Source: Sympetrum striolatum (Eukaryota > Arthropoda > Insecta > Odonata > Libellulidae). Taken from it: a stretch of 64,000 nucleotides of DNA. The stretch lies in NCBI GenBank assembly GCA_947579665.1, contig OX388350.1, forward strand, positions 85,579,152 through 85,643,151, written 5' to 3'. Below the pieces are notes generated by a model. That model was not told the DNA's origin, did not search any database, and saw only the letters and a list, made by a program, of their open reading frames with translations. The translations under genes were made by a program, and so were the position numbers. Below, in pieces: positions 21,671-35,300 of this stretch. Position 1 is the stretch's first letter, and every line of letters starts with the position of its first letter.

Positions 21671-22501
21671 GTGTTCTGTACCACTAAATTTAACCTTCTT
21701 GGTAAAGGTTTAAATTTTAACCTAGATTGTAGCAATAACAGTAATGATTTGGAGTACTTTATTTTGGATTGTAAAATTCTCTCCAATCGCCTGAATAATA
21801 AACCTCTGAAGCGTTCCCTCTCTCATACCATATCAGGCTATTGGCTATTTACAATATCTACCCAGTACCATTTCCTCTCCCTCCTCTACCAAACATACAC
21901 TTAATGGAATGAGGTTTACCCTTAAAGACAATGACTTAATAATATCCAGACAAAGGGAAGGGTTTGGTTATTTTGACAAGAAAGGTTACCTAGATAAGTG
22001 TATAAACTGTTTCAGTGAATTGGGTATTATATACAAAAGATATTATACATTAAAGATAAAGTTGATTTTTCTCTCAAATCAGGTATTTATAAATTAATTT
22101 GTAATGATTGCGGGGCTATTTACATAGGAAAAACTGGTAGGTTGAAACGTATTAGGGAACACAAACAATGTTTTAAAAATGGTTCTCGTGCTTCTCATGT
22201 CTCCATGCACTTCCTTGAAAAACATCACTCCTCAGAATTTCAACCCCAGTTAATCCACCATTTACCGAAGGGCACTAAATTAGATATTTTAGAAAAAATG
22301 GAAATTCGTCGTCATAAAAGAAATGATTTTGAGCTTATTAATGTTCACCAATTTTTGCCACCTGCTGTCCCTTGTCAGCCTGCTTCCTCCGGTCTCACAC
22401 CCCTCTACCACCCCTTCATCCTTACCCCTCCCCTTCATCCTTACCCCTTCCTTTCATCTTTACCCCCCCTCCCCTTAACACTTCTGCCTACAAATACTTG
22501 A
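21671..22501 (+). pseudogene. Penelope-like retroelement with GIY-YIG endonuclease, RT deleted
   Basis: The N-terminal part includes LLGKGLNFNLD at about 21689 and then NDLIISRQREGFGYFDKKGYLDKC at about 21930-21995, a form of the element's '(L)xxADKGxxxVxxDKxxYLxK' block. The reading then jumps, with a frame change near 22050, directly to a GIY-YIG domain: SGIYKLICNDCGAIYIGKTGR (about 22073-22141), then REHKQCFKN and MHFLEKHH, running to about 22380. The palm and fingers of the reverse transcriptase are missing, so this copy is internally deleted. The last codons cross a C-rich (CCTTCATCCTTACC-type) low-complexity run. In the family, reverse transcriptase copies the RNA and GIY-YIG nicks the target. 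Confidence 0.8.
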
Positions 22502-22520
22502 AAAATTTTCGTTTCTGTGC

Positions 22521-22615
22521 CTGAAGATGATTAGACCTTAGTCGAAACCGATCGTAAGTAATAAATTTTCTTCGTGTGGAACTGAAACCAAGTTATTTCT
22601 TCTCCTTTCCATAAC
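22521..22615 (+). mobile_element. Penelope-like 3' tail with hammerhead-like core
   Basis: CTGAAGA at 22521, an extra T, helix GATTA/TAGTC around loop GACCT, then GAAACCGATC to 22553, followed by an AATAAA and TGTGGAACTGAAAC. It sits 20 bp after the GIY-YIG frame stop, where the element's 3' pseudo-LTR is expected. The closing stretch AGTTATTTCTTCTCCTTTCC (22593-22612) reappears with one change at 21297-21316, before the coding remnant, which supports a pair of flanking repeats. Confidence 0.55.
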
Positions 22616-25600
22616 ACATTACACGGTATTAGTGTAGTATGAGAATCATATATGAAACTCAAAGGTAGAAAAAACAACAAAAGAAAAACTCAAATCGTTT
22701 TTGAGCAACAACGGCCTTATAAAGATGGAGAAGATGGTCTCTTTGCTGCACCACCGCGGCGCCTTGGCGCGTCAAACGAAAAGTTGCAGTGATCTGCATT
22801 GCCAGCTGCACCCATCAGCAACATTACGACTGTACCATCTACAACGAATTAATTTTTCGTTCCACTTCCGTGGTGGTAGAAGCTACCAAGTTCCAAGTCT
22901 AGGATCAAATATCAAGAGGTTAATCTTCCGTAGGCGAATTTCTGTTAGCGTGGAGCTAGGGCGCAATCGAATTAAAAATAAAATTAGTTGAGTCCCGTCA
23001 TTGATGCCTCAGAGTTCGTTCCCCGCAGAAAATCTTTATTTAGGAAAGTCTTTTGCAGCGCAATCAGATGAGGGTAAAAAGGATTAGTGCTCAAGATGAG
23101 GTGAGGAGGGGAAAGGAGAAGCAATTGAAAGAGAGATTTGAGGATGGTCACCCAATGAGTTCAATAGGAACGTATGGGATTATGAAGGGGATTGAAATGA
23201 AGATTATAACATGTTGAATTGGATTGCAAAGGAAAGAACCGAGTCCCTTCTGGTGAGAGGTATTAAATGAATGTGTATATATGCACCTATAATGCCTTCT
23301 AGCTGAAGCCAATCAACGGAATTAATTACTAAGCAAAGGGATGGAAGCAAAGGAATTGTAATGGAAAAATAGAATAAACAGCAATCAATGCTATTATAAG
23401 TCGTACTTACCGGAATATTGTTTATCTAATATTAATGTTGTAACGACAAACGATGTGTGTATCGAACTGCTACTTTTTTTATCCCGCAGTAGAATGTATG
23501 ACCAGTATCCTCCGCCCGTAACTTATAAAAATATTTTGGATCAAACTAAGAGAAATTAAATTTTATAAATCAAGTAAACTTAAGTGATGATAATCACCTT
23601 AAAAGCACTGGCGTCACTGACGTATTCATCTCCATGACGTCACATATCACTGTCACATCACATGTCTCCGCAAGCGATCATGCGTTAGATCATTTGAGTC
23701 TGCGGCACTAATTATCTAATTGAATAATCAAATGCTTCTTCGTTAGCCTTTTCATATGGAGTGTCTACATATGGCGTACTTTTCACCTTATCTCAAGGTA
23801 AAATATTTTAAAGAATTTGGTAACATATTCACATAGATGATTGCATATTAACTTTTAATCAATGATATTATAATAATTATTTTGAGTTGTAATTAATACA
23901 TAGAATGATCAAGGATCAAAAGCCAGACGAACTTTAATGAAATCACGAGGGAGAAATATACCCTACAAAGAGTATGAAAAATTAAAGACTTTTCTGAAGG
24001 GAAGTTTTTTCTTCTTATTTTCTCTTTGACCTTGGAGTTTTTAATTGAGCATTATCCTTTTGGATGATTAACTGAAGATTGGATAACAAGGGAGAACCTA
24101 TGACGAGAGAAGCTCTTAAAATTCCGAGGAAAATGGTGTTTGATGAGAGATCCTCTTTGACCGTCGACATTCCTCTGCTTCCAGGAAAAGAAGCTTCGAA
24201 TCCTGCGCTTCTCGGGATGTTCTCCATGTTTATCTAAAAATCAATATCGGCGCTATGATGAAAGTTTAAAGACGGATATTACTTCGAAGTTTATCTTCAA
24301 TAAATATTGATAAAACTATAGAAGATATACATCAAACTGTAAAGATAAAATATAAATTTCTTGACATTCAGTATACAATCTGTTTTACTTTCTTTTGTTG
24401 GGAAAAAATGTAGTTGTGATATATACTATTGTGATAACACCTGGTGAAATTCAACTCTTCCTCCATTTTAGATTATATATAATTATTCTCCTGCTAATTA
24501 ATGAGATCAGTTCTTACTGTCCTCTCCTTGCATTTAACTTCTTATTTCATTTTAAAAAGACCATTACCGTAAAAACAATGAAATGAAAAACTTCACTATG
24601 AAAAGTTAAAGCCAACGGAGGAAAGTGGGTGAAAAAACTTACAAAAACAAAAAATTAAAACCAGTCTCTAATCCTTGAAAATACGTACTAAGTATATACC
24701 TATGTACAGGGGTGCTTAATTCGATACGATTACAAGTACGGTCTAATTACGTAAAAATTCGAGTTATTTCATCTAGAGAAACGAGATTTGCTTCTAAAAA
24801 TCACATATCTCAGTCTACCACTGGCATTTGGGACGCAAATTTAGTGTAAAATCTTACGTCGATGAGAGAGCTATCATTTGTGAGAGTTCAATTTCCGTTT
24901 ATATATTTTGATATCTTCCGAGACGAGCCAATTGCAGTCCCAAATGCGTTTTTCTTTAGAGTGAAGTGACCGAGAGTTATTGGAAGGTGACCTTTACGAG
25001 AGAGAGGCCGTTGATCAAAGAGCAGTAAATGGGGAAGATGAGGCAGTTAAGGGTGGAGATTGCTCGTTATCTGGACGACAGGGAAAAGGCGAAGATGCCC
25101 TCTAGATTAAGGGTGGCCACAATAATAGACTTGGGGTATTTAATTGCACGTGATATCACGCCCTCTCGGGGATTTAATCGAAATTACGGCTTAAGCTGTG
25201 CAAGGAAGCTTCGCTCATGATTAAATCGTTTAGAATTAATGATTGTATTGATGTTTCAAACACTCATTTGTCATGTTTTCCTATTACAATAGAGTTCAAT
25301 CCGTCACACTCAATAGTGAAGTTTGAAGTCAATATTCTAAGGCGTGACTGCGTGGAAAGCAATAACTGAAAATGGATAAATACGATATATATACATCGTA
25401 TATAATTTCAGTATGGTTAATATTATTGGTTAATAAATAATATTCGATGTACGTGTAGTAATGGTCTTAAAATGAGTACCATAATAAAAAGTATCGAATA
25501 TTGTATATATATTTATCATGGCTGTAAACGCGATTCAAATGAAGTTTTCCTTAAGTCATAGAACGTATCTTAGGGTATATTCGAGCTGTTTTGTGGCATC

Positions 25601-28400
25601 TTACCTAAGTCATAAAAGTTCTGTCGTAATGAGTTCTGTCAGTAAATACCAATTAATGTATTATGCAATTAAGAAAATAATAATAAATCGTCTTTATTTG
25701 GATGACATTGAAAATAAAAGTTCCTTCTTCTTTCTAGGCCTAAATTAATGCATGTTTTGACTACATAGTGTTTACCGATTATAAACTTACTTTTTGTAGT
25801 TAGATTTATATTTATTCTTATGTGCAGTTTATATACAGTTTCTATGAACTGATAATGAATATATAGATTTAAAAAAATTCCAAGCAGCACCAAGAATGTT
25901 CATTCTAACAAGTTATGAAATAATAGCAGAATAATACCATAGAGATGATATTATGATTATTTTTCCTTGGTGGGGTATTACAAACCCCTCCGAATTAATT
26001 TTAGCAATGATGTTCAATTAGCTATTCCACGGTAAAATACAGTTATTAAATTGTTTCGTGTATGATAGGCAGATATGCATGTAATGCTGTATTGTTTCAA
26101 AGTTATCGACGGTTAAGTTGGGCAGGAATCTGTTTAGAAATATAGATTCGCTTTCACTCTGAGTCGGATTGAATTGTAAGTCCCAGAACTCCTTTCGCAA
26201 ATACGAATCCCAGAGAACTCTTAAATCAAATCTCCCTAAACTTCCGAGAGAACGCTCCAGCCAAGCTAGGTAAACTCCGCACTAAAACAATTTCTCTACC
26301 TCCTCACCTCAGTTCACCCTTACACACAAGTCACTACTAAAGCTCACATTCCTTTCTTTTTTTACTACAATTCTCCTTTACAACACCTCTAATTGATAAT
26401 GAGCCAGCAGGAATTAAAAAACGTATTTCAAATATTATATTTTAGCTATTTCAGTTTCAAAAATTGTCTATCGAAGGAAATGCCGAAATTAATCGTGAAA
26501 AGGATACGATATATGACATTAAATTCGTGCAGAGAGATGAAAAAATATAAACTCAACTTTGCGCTGAATAATAAGGTAGCATAAAGAAGAAAGATTAATT
26601 GATTGTTTTTCATCGAAGAGATTAGAACTTCTCGAACGAATAAGACTGATTACATTAATGCAGGTATATTTTCGTTGCATCTATGAATAATCAATCTAAA
26701 TCATTGTGTAACTATTCACGCAAGTGGCGCATGTTTTATCGGTGAATAGTAAAACATCCGTAATTGTGTTTAAATTGCAATAGAATCTGTGCTATTGCTT
26801 CCATTTGTGTCACCAATTCCAATATAAAGGAGATAAATATAAATCTTTTTCGGAAAAACACATTTGCTTCAAATATTCCATTTTGATTCGATTCATGTCT
26901 TTGCAACTGACAGGATGTCGAATCTTTGGCTGAAGCATGCTCTGAAGGGCGAAGAATACTCATCGGGTAAACACCGTATTTTTGAAAAAGATTCCAATTA
27001 CACGAAAACATCTTGGATTACACATTCTAGAGTCCACTTTGAATAAGAGAGTGTACTCCACAGTGATTATATTGTTAGGTTTTTGTCTTTCAGAATGAAC
27101 TTAGTAAATGAACACGATGAGGAAAAGTCGAAGATATCCTGTTCCTGTGGAGTTCATGCACAGCAGTACCTGGAAAATCTTTCCAAGTTAACTAACAAAG
27201 GCCATCCGAGAGAGACAAATAGAAGGAAGTAATGAATAATTAACACCATGACGTTGAAAAGATAGATGGGAATAAACGAGAGCAAATAGGGTTCCTGGGG
27301 TTAGGAATTCCGTGATAAAGGTCGGATTAATGTCGATTCCAAAAGAAGAGGGAATTGGATTTCTGCACGAGATCTCAATTCGAGGACAAAGAGGATCTCT
27401 CCTTGTTACTCAAAATGTCATCTGTGAAATGTTTAAAAAGGGTGGGGAAGGTAGATTGGGTGAAAAACGCTTTACTGCTCTGTGTCATAAAAAGGCAGGT
27501 TTTATGAAGACCTCTAATTAGATGGGAGTTGCGAAAACATCGCAGTCTCATTTCATTGCATTGAACAACTTTCCCTTGTCATATCTTCCGAATCGTTAAA
27601 TTAGTTCTCAAATACAGTCTTTGGATACTTGGGTGCCTCAATTAGAGGGTGAATTTACGACTTATACTAAAAAAGTCTTCATGTAAATTCAGAGGACTTA
27701 TTTCATCCACTTAAACTACTTTTCGTTTATTACTGTAATTAAATTATTTAATTTAATCAGTTTAATAAGTTAATGGTTTGAGAATGTAAAACTGAAGAGA
27801 AACAGTTTCCAGTTTTACTTTTATCTCGAGAAATAGCCATTAATAAAATCTTCAACTAAAATATCCCATAAATTTTACATAATATATCACGTATGGTAAG
27901 ATATTAAGACTATTCAGAACATCTGATTCATATTTTATTTATTAAGCCAAATGGTATATGCCTCAATTTAATAGATACAATAAATATTTAGTTTAGAACT
28001 AGATTACTTGGATAGGAATATATTTTTAAACGACGAAATCTTTGTTGGATGGGATAGAAAAGGATCGTATGACAAGTATTCAGCCCAAAAGCTGGTTGGG
28101 GCCTCATTTAGTACACTAGGAGCTAGAAGAGGGAAATAGGTTTTCTAGGCAAGATACAAAGTGAAGCAGTTTGCCTTTGCATTCCTCACCGTTCCAAAAT
28201 ACTGTGAGTGGAGCATGTCCATACAGCACAATGACTCTACGAGTAACAAATTTTATAACATTACTCGAGGAGAGACCTTGATCAATGATAATATTCAGCA
28301 TTACTTGTATACCTCAGTAATTTCCATATCATCAATTCCATGAAAAGGACTTGGGCAGAGTAATGTGAATGATATATCTTTCTCCAACTTGTAAGAAATA
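22616..28400. other. AT-rich stretch, no recognised gene
   Basis: Open frames are short and motif-free, including one at 25029-25220. No array, RNA gene or clear transposon end was seen. Confidence 0.55.
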
Positions 28401-28409
28401 ATGTATGTA

Positions 28410-28525
28410 CCAAAAATATTCCATTCACGGTTGTTTGTCTTTGTAAATAGTAATAATTATTGTAATTAATGTAATTGGGGTCTTCCTGTTTCCATTGGAG
28501 AGAAGTTATTATTATTATTAATTAA
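28410..28525 (+). mobile_element. 3' end of a LINE-type element with TTA-repeat tail
   Basis: The segment ends GGGGTCTTCCTGTTTCCATT then a (TTA)n tail at about 28507-28521. It has the same style as the tail at 6975-7046. No reverse transcriptase frame is attached, so the copy is strongly 5'-truncated. Confidence 0.35.
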
Positions 28526-28944
28526 TATATAGTAGCAAGTCGATTTTATCATCATCAGCCATCAATTATTCATACAATCAAGTGTGGCAACCACTGAATG
28601 TAGTAAAATAATTGATTCGTAATAAAGGGAAACAGGAGAAGAAATAGACAACAGTTCGAATCTGGGAAGTGTCATCGATTGCGATTGATTCTCTGGGATA
28701 TTTGGTGCACGTTCTCTAATTCAGCTCAAACACAACTTAGCAAGCAGACAAACTTATTTTTAACATGATTGCAGAATTCCCAGCCAACTTTTACCTCAAG
28801 CGTTCTCATCGAACGGACTTGCAACTGCAAGAGGACCTTGCTACGTTATTCTTCAATAAATCAGACAGTATCAGTGGACCTCACATATGGGAAAATTGCA
28901 GATTCGAGCGACCCTCAGAAAAATTAAAACCAAATGCCCTCGTT

Positions 28945-29040
28945 ACGATGGTGCGTTCGTACTGCGTTAGTTGCTTTGTCCTCAGAGCAACTGAACGACA
29001 GTTGGCAGATCCGGGTTCGAGTCTCGAGGCCCCGTAAGAA
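28945..29040 (+). repeat. tRNA-like / SINE-head fragment with B box
   Basis: CCGGGTTCGAGTCTCGAGG at 29011-29029 is a near-perfect TPsiC arm with a B box. Upstream GTTGC..AGAGCAAC could pair, but I see no convincing A box or acceptor stem. It is most likely a decayed tRNA-derived SINE and not a functional tRNA gene. Confidence 0.3.
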
Positions 29041-29300
29041 CTTTTCACTTCCGATATTCTCTTCCCAGTTCAAAGAAAGCTTCGGTCGGACCTGACTGTC
29101 AAAAGAAGAGATTAAAAATCAGATTTTATAGGTTTAAAACAAGACGACAAGGAAAGCAAGATGGAGAGAAAAACCAAGAAGATAATTTTCTATTGCTCAC
29201 TGATACTGCGAGAAATTCAACGAAATTTGTTTGGACTATTTTCATCAAAAATAAATTTTCCGCGAAAGATACTTTGGGAAGCGGAGATATGGTGAATGCA

Positions 29301-29328
29301 CCCCCTGCCACATGCCGAAAGGCGGCTT
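29301..29328 (+). repeat. Dispersed SINE-like motif (CCCCCTGCCACA..GCCGAAAGGCGG)
   Basis: The 28-bp block differs from 63658-63685 at only one position (T for C). It contains the mini-hairpin GCCGAAAGGC. At the second site it leads into a (GTAGAT)n microsatellite, while here the continuation is a degenerate CGTACGTAGAT. It is probably the 3' part of a short interspersed repeat. Confidence 0.5.
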
Positions 29329-29329
29329 T

Positions 29330-32300
29330 CACGACTACACGTACGTAGATTCTACTAAGACATTTCAAGGGTAAATTACCCCCTCACCGGTGGTCTCCGA
29401 AGGACTGCTTGTAGGATCGATCAGTTCCCTCTAAAACACGTCCTCCGTCTTCCGATGTCTGCAAGCGACCCACCCTTAAATCCTTCCCCAAGGTCACCTA
29501 AAAGCAAGGAGATAAGTGGGTGGAACGAGGGCAAGGAAGATTGGATTCTCACGTCAATGGCATATTACTCTCATTTCTCTTTTACCCCTTTCACCTACTA
29601 ATGTTACTTTACGACAGTTACAGCAGCTTATAGAATAAATACATATTCAAAAGTGCCATGTTTATGAATTCAGAAATTTTCGATTTTAAATAAGTAAAAA
29701 AAGACCAAAAATATGATGGTAATATAAACAATGAGTGAATACAACTTTTCGGAGGTACAAACCATGAATATATTTCCAAATTATGCATAGAAAATAAAGT
29801 ACTGGGACAGGAATGATCTTTGTTTCATTTTTCGTTAATTAACTGCATGAAGGGAAATTTATAAAATGGATACAAAAATCTTGAATATATGAAATAATAC
29901 TGTTATCCCAATTGAAAGGGAGTTTTATAATAAGAGCACATAATCTTGAATACAATTATAGGAAAAATTCGTAGAGAAAATTGCATTGAAGGTATTTGAC
30001 AGCAGTGCAACAAATATAACGAACAATTCTGTTGAAAAAACAGCGATAAAATAAATTTATAAGCAACCGAAATGAAACTTAGGGGTTCAGAAAATAGTTA
30101 AAATATCATAAATGGAATACATTTTATTGGCTATAACTGACACTAGCTATAACGGTGTAACTTACACCAAAAATACAGAGAGGGCTACCAATGAAATTTG
30201 AGTTAAATATGAATGTAGAAGGGTACGACCAATTAGAGATCCAAACGCTGAAGATCTGAGTAAAATGTCCTCAGAGACCATTGAAGAAAGAAAGGGAAGC
30301 TGACGCAGCCACCCAAAGTGTTCTCCATTTCTCTCTATTCTGATATTATTCTGCACATAAATATTAAAAAGTGTGGAGAAACGTAAATAAGCGAATGATT
30401 TCGACTTGCCGTTTATAGTTTCTGTAACTATTCTTGTATGCATTAGAATATTGTCAAACAATCCATCCTATCCTGATTTAGGTTGAAAAGAATCGTTGTT
30501 GGCAGTTAAGCATGAAGATCTTTGCCATCATTATTCTAAGAGACCACACTTTTACATTATCTTGGCTCCATGTGATTTTCCAATTCATTGTGAGTCATTT
30601 AAGTGATGTTAACTATTTTAGCAGCTCTAGTTGATAGGAATAAAAGAAAGAATATTCCAAAAGTCTGTGCGGAAAGTCGTACGGGGAGAGAAGAATACAG
30701 CTCTTAGCAACTGTGCGTGAGTAATACATGGCTCACTGCACAGAACCAAATGTAACTTTGGAATTGTCGCTTTATCTCCATTCGATCCAAGAAAAATAAA
30801 ACAACTGATCGAGTTGTGAAGAAGAATCCTTCGTGGGGTCAGCAGCCTCGAGAAATGTCCTCAATCTTGCAGACTGTAGCATTAAATGGGCAGTGTGACT
30901 GAGAAGTTTGTACTTAGTACCAAAATAGAAGGAAACATTTGGATGCACGAAAGTTAAAACTTGATATTTACGAAACTTCATTTTCTTTCAGCTTTAATAA
31001 ATTTCGGTCCACAAAGCACTGCAAAATTGAATTTATTGAATCACCTAAATATATTAATTATAAGTAAATAATGTTTTATTTAATTGTAATATCCGTGTTT
31101 TCGCTCTCATTTCTTTTAAGGAGTGTATTTTTATTAGTATCTCAATATCGAATACATTTTCTGAAGGATTTCTTGGGTCAATCTGATATGTCCGAACGAT
31201 AGCTGAAAAAGAACAAAAGAGATAAACGCACGAAAATCGTTTTCGGGGACATCTATGAGGCGCTCATCGAGGAATTTCACCTCAAGTTCGCTTCATCTTA
31301 TTCTGGAGCACTTCGTGGTCAACGGGACGTTTAAATTGGTAATATTAGAGCCGAGGCTACGAAAGGTAATGATTTTTCTCTTCAACGACGCACTTCCGGA
31401 AAAATTATTTCACAATTTGTACTTCAACAGCGATGCAGTGTAAATATTAGAAGCTGTTTCCTCGGAATTGTGAAACTTCGACATTCTTAAAGAATAACTA
31501 CAAACGCATTGAAGTTCTTTAACTTTGAAAATAAAGGAGATTGTTGACCGTAAGATGACTAGAAAAGGTCAGGAAAGAGGAGGGTTGTTGTAGAAAAAAG
31601 AAAAGATAAAATGTGTTAAAGCAAACGATAGTATACTGATCACGCATAAAGAAGTAATAGAATTGATAAAACAGCAGGAGTAAAAATAGGAAAGATGAGA
31701 GTTTGCATTATCGATATTTGGAAGAACGGTGATGCAGAAGTAAAGAGATGACTCAATAAATAATTCTGCTGAAACGTTGAACGAAAAAAGATTCAAATCA
31801 CTTTCTACGGAATTTTGGGGAAGAAAGGGGAATAAGCAGAAAAATCTTTATGGACATGAGTCTATTTCATATAACTTGGAAGAAACTTGATAGTGCAGAG
31901 AAAGAATGAAGTATGGAAAATTGGAAAGGGAATACAGTTAGTGATTGGATGAGGATGTATCTTACATTGACCGATTTTACGAGCAGAAATAGCACACCCA
32001 ATTTAAGAGACATGTGGAAACCCCGTGAAAAAAAGCATTCGAAATAGAAGTCATATTTCTGTCTTTTAAATTCTAAAAAATGGATTTGTAAATATTAAAT
32101 AGGAAACTCTTGCCTTTTTTCAAAAAGGAAACTTCAGAAGAGAAATAAAGCAAATCTACGCGTGTTATATTTAAGTCGTCAATTCTAAGACTGAGAGAGC
32201 TTTACGAGGAGATATCTCTTAATGAGAAATCCGATTGGCTGAGAGGCATGTGGTGTACGCAATTTCCATTCAATGTCATCATGCATTTCTTTGATGCTTA

Positions 32301-35300
32301 GGAGGAATTGTTTCAAATATCCTTGGATGGAAAAAGAAAATAATGAAAGTATCGAGTTAATATTTCCCTGAAAAACCATCTGAGCTTCAAATTGATACTC
32401 ATCACAAGAGAAGAGAAACTACGCTGTGTATTGCAAAGAAAACAGCCGATGTTAGACATGAAACTTGATAATTAGCATTTACTCAAAGAAAAGTACATTT
32501 ATTTGCTTCAGCTCTTTGCGATCACGTTTATGGTTTACTTCCAGTTGTATATGAATTATATATAAACGAAAGACTCAACTGGCACTGACACAGGGACAGA
32601 TACTGACCAAATAAAGATCCCAATGAAATATTTCGTGAAGAGTTCATACAAAGAAGAGAATGGGGCTTCCTCCATTCTCCCCAGAGTCCGAAAACACACT
32701 TTGGCGGATTGGAAGAGAAAAACGAATCACTTTAAGCTCAGGAATGCTCTCATCACAAAGTACTCCCTATGAAAACGTTGCCGATAAACGAGGCCGATAA
32801 TGCTCGTGATTGACATAAATGAAAAGGAAAATAGTCGGTTATTGACTTTTCCTCTCAAGGGGGTTTAGTAATACTAGAATATGTTCATTATTTTGGCTTT
32901 TTGAAGGTAGTAGTCCAAAAGAAATAGCTACAGTTATATTAGAATAGAATTTTGGTTCTCAATGAAAATATGGCAACGGTAAAATAGCAAGGATATAAAA
33001 GACTCAGTAAGTTATACTGCTGCATGAAATTTTGTTTCACGTTACCTGGGATTTGAAGGCTTTCCTAGACTAAGTTTCTTTGCCGTCAGTTTTTAAATTA
33101 ATTTGAATTTAAATTGAACTATCGCCATTATCTCTTTTTGCTTAATTTTTAATAGAATAAATAAATATAGATTAACAATTTTATTTAATTGATTCATAAT
33201 AGTCATTACGACTCTTCTTCCTTTAAAATGAGTGATGTAAATACGAAACATCCCCAGGTATATCAAAAATATTTTACCCAGAATCCCACGTAAAAAAATA
33301 AAGGTTTTTGAATTCACTGGACTGTGTGCATTTCATATCGCTTGTACCCTCATTTGGGTTTCAAAGGCCTGATCTTGTATAACCCCGGGGATATTTTAAA
33401 ATCGCTCAGCAAAAGGTTAACCGAGGATGGTCTTCGACCCAATTTCTCCTCCTCTTACTACCGATGAGCCCTTAGGGAACTTTTAGCCCAACTTCCGATA
33501 GGGAGAATGTGGCGCCTGATGTCGCGATCGGCTGGATATGGAACTAAAGTTCCGGGAAAGGCGGAAATCGCCGTGGAGTACTCTGCAAAAGAGGTTTTCC
33601 CTATTTCCTAGTCCAATGACCGTGAATCGAATCTGCGATAGACCCTTTTTCGATATCTCGACAACATTTTCGAAGCAATCTTTGGAAGATGTACGGTACT
33701 AGCTAAAAAGCCGCTTTCGGCCCTAGGCGAAGTAAATTTAACATTATCGATGGAATCAGCCATTTTAAAGGAAATAAACTTTTCGAATTGACGTCTTCAT
33801 ATTTTCAACTGGTAGAAAAATGAGAAATATCTGTCCAAAGTGTGTTTAGAAGTTAAGCCATTGCGAAAGAAGTGGGGGAATTCAGCATGACCATGAATTA
33901 ATTATTTCGAATTGTGTGCCCTTTAACTGGTCAATCAGTCAGCTTGTTTCTGAAACTTTAATTCTGGAATCACGTCAACATAACATGATTGATATAGGTG
34001 AAGAAGAAGGATCGCTCTTATTTAAGTCATTCATTACATACCATGATCGTCATTAGAGTTCAGATGTGTTTCACTGAAATAGAACCCAAAGGTGACAGAT
34101 CAATAATACATATCTCAATGTATCGTAACGGAAAAAGTATAAGCTCGGTTTCAACAGCCGTTTAGATCCTGTTTATCGAAACAAATATTTTTTTAAATAA
34201 CGAATTATTTTATCAAATTTTCGTAATTTCCGAATGAAAGCAGAATATTTAATTTATGATTCTAATATTGATGTCACTGGGGAATCATTTCAAAACTAAT
34301 ATTTCTTAAGAAATGAATGCTGCCAATAATAAAAGGAATTTAATACGCGTACCTATTAGAAGTGCTTTGAGCCTTATACAGTTAAACCTTACTTCTTGGA
34401 ATTTAACGACAGGTTTTAATATTTGATTAAGTCTCCATACTTCTAACTAATCGGAAAGGGCAGTAAATTATATTTTGAAATATTCTTTTTTACACTACTT
34501 ATAGGAGTAATCATCGCTTGGTAGATTTATATATATGCGACGGTAATTACTATAGAAGGTAATAACGATAAAAGTCAAATCAAAACTTTAAGTTTTTAAT
34601 GTTTAAATTGTCATTCGAATCATAAAACACAATCCCCCGGGTACTCAGGAGCCTGAAAATACGAATAATTCCTCGACAGTTCATAAAAATCTCCGCGTGG
34701 CCCTGAGTCCAAGCTAAAATATCTCTGCAATATTCTGACCGCAAATACGTGCCTACATCGAGTGCAACGCATTTTTTGTACACTCCGCAACAATGATTCC
34801 GGAGAGATCTTCTAAGTCTCCGTCGCAACCGAATGGAAAATTGACCCTTTTCTGCGCTCGCTGTAGTATTTATATGACATAAGATCTCATGGAGGCCTTT
34901 TCAACTCGTGCACGATAAGAGTTCCATTTTTTCAATCTGTTATCTAAATTAATCGATGGTTCAAAAAAGGAGCTTTGAATTACTTCTCGTAATCATTTTC
35001 TCAGTATGCAGAAGTCTCCTTACATCTGCGCCATGTATCCATGATTCTCAGGTTTGGTTCATTGCGCGTAACCTTAATTACTTATATTTCAGCATCACCC
35101 ATACCACAGTAGCCTGCATATTGCAATAGCTATCAAGGAGACTAATACAAAAGGTTACTATTGTTAATGCAACTATTATTCGATAGCTATTATCATAATA
35201 TTTTTAATATTGTTCTTTATTTCTCAATTAGAAAGACCGGGTTCGTTAAAAAAATTAATTTCAAAAACCAAAAATTTCAGAAGAGAATAATTTATTACTG

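Noticed and set aside
33400..33680. GC-richer island as a possible host exon or promoter
   Set aside because: No open frame of note, no splice-bounded motif and no core promoter signature that I could defend.
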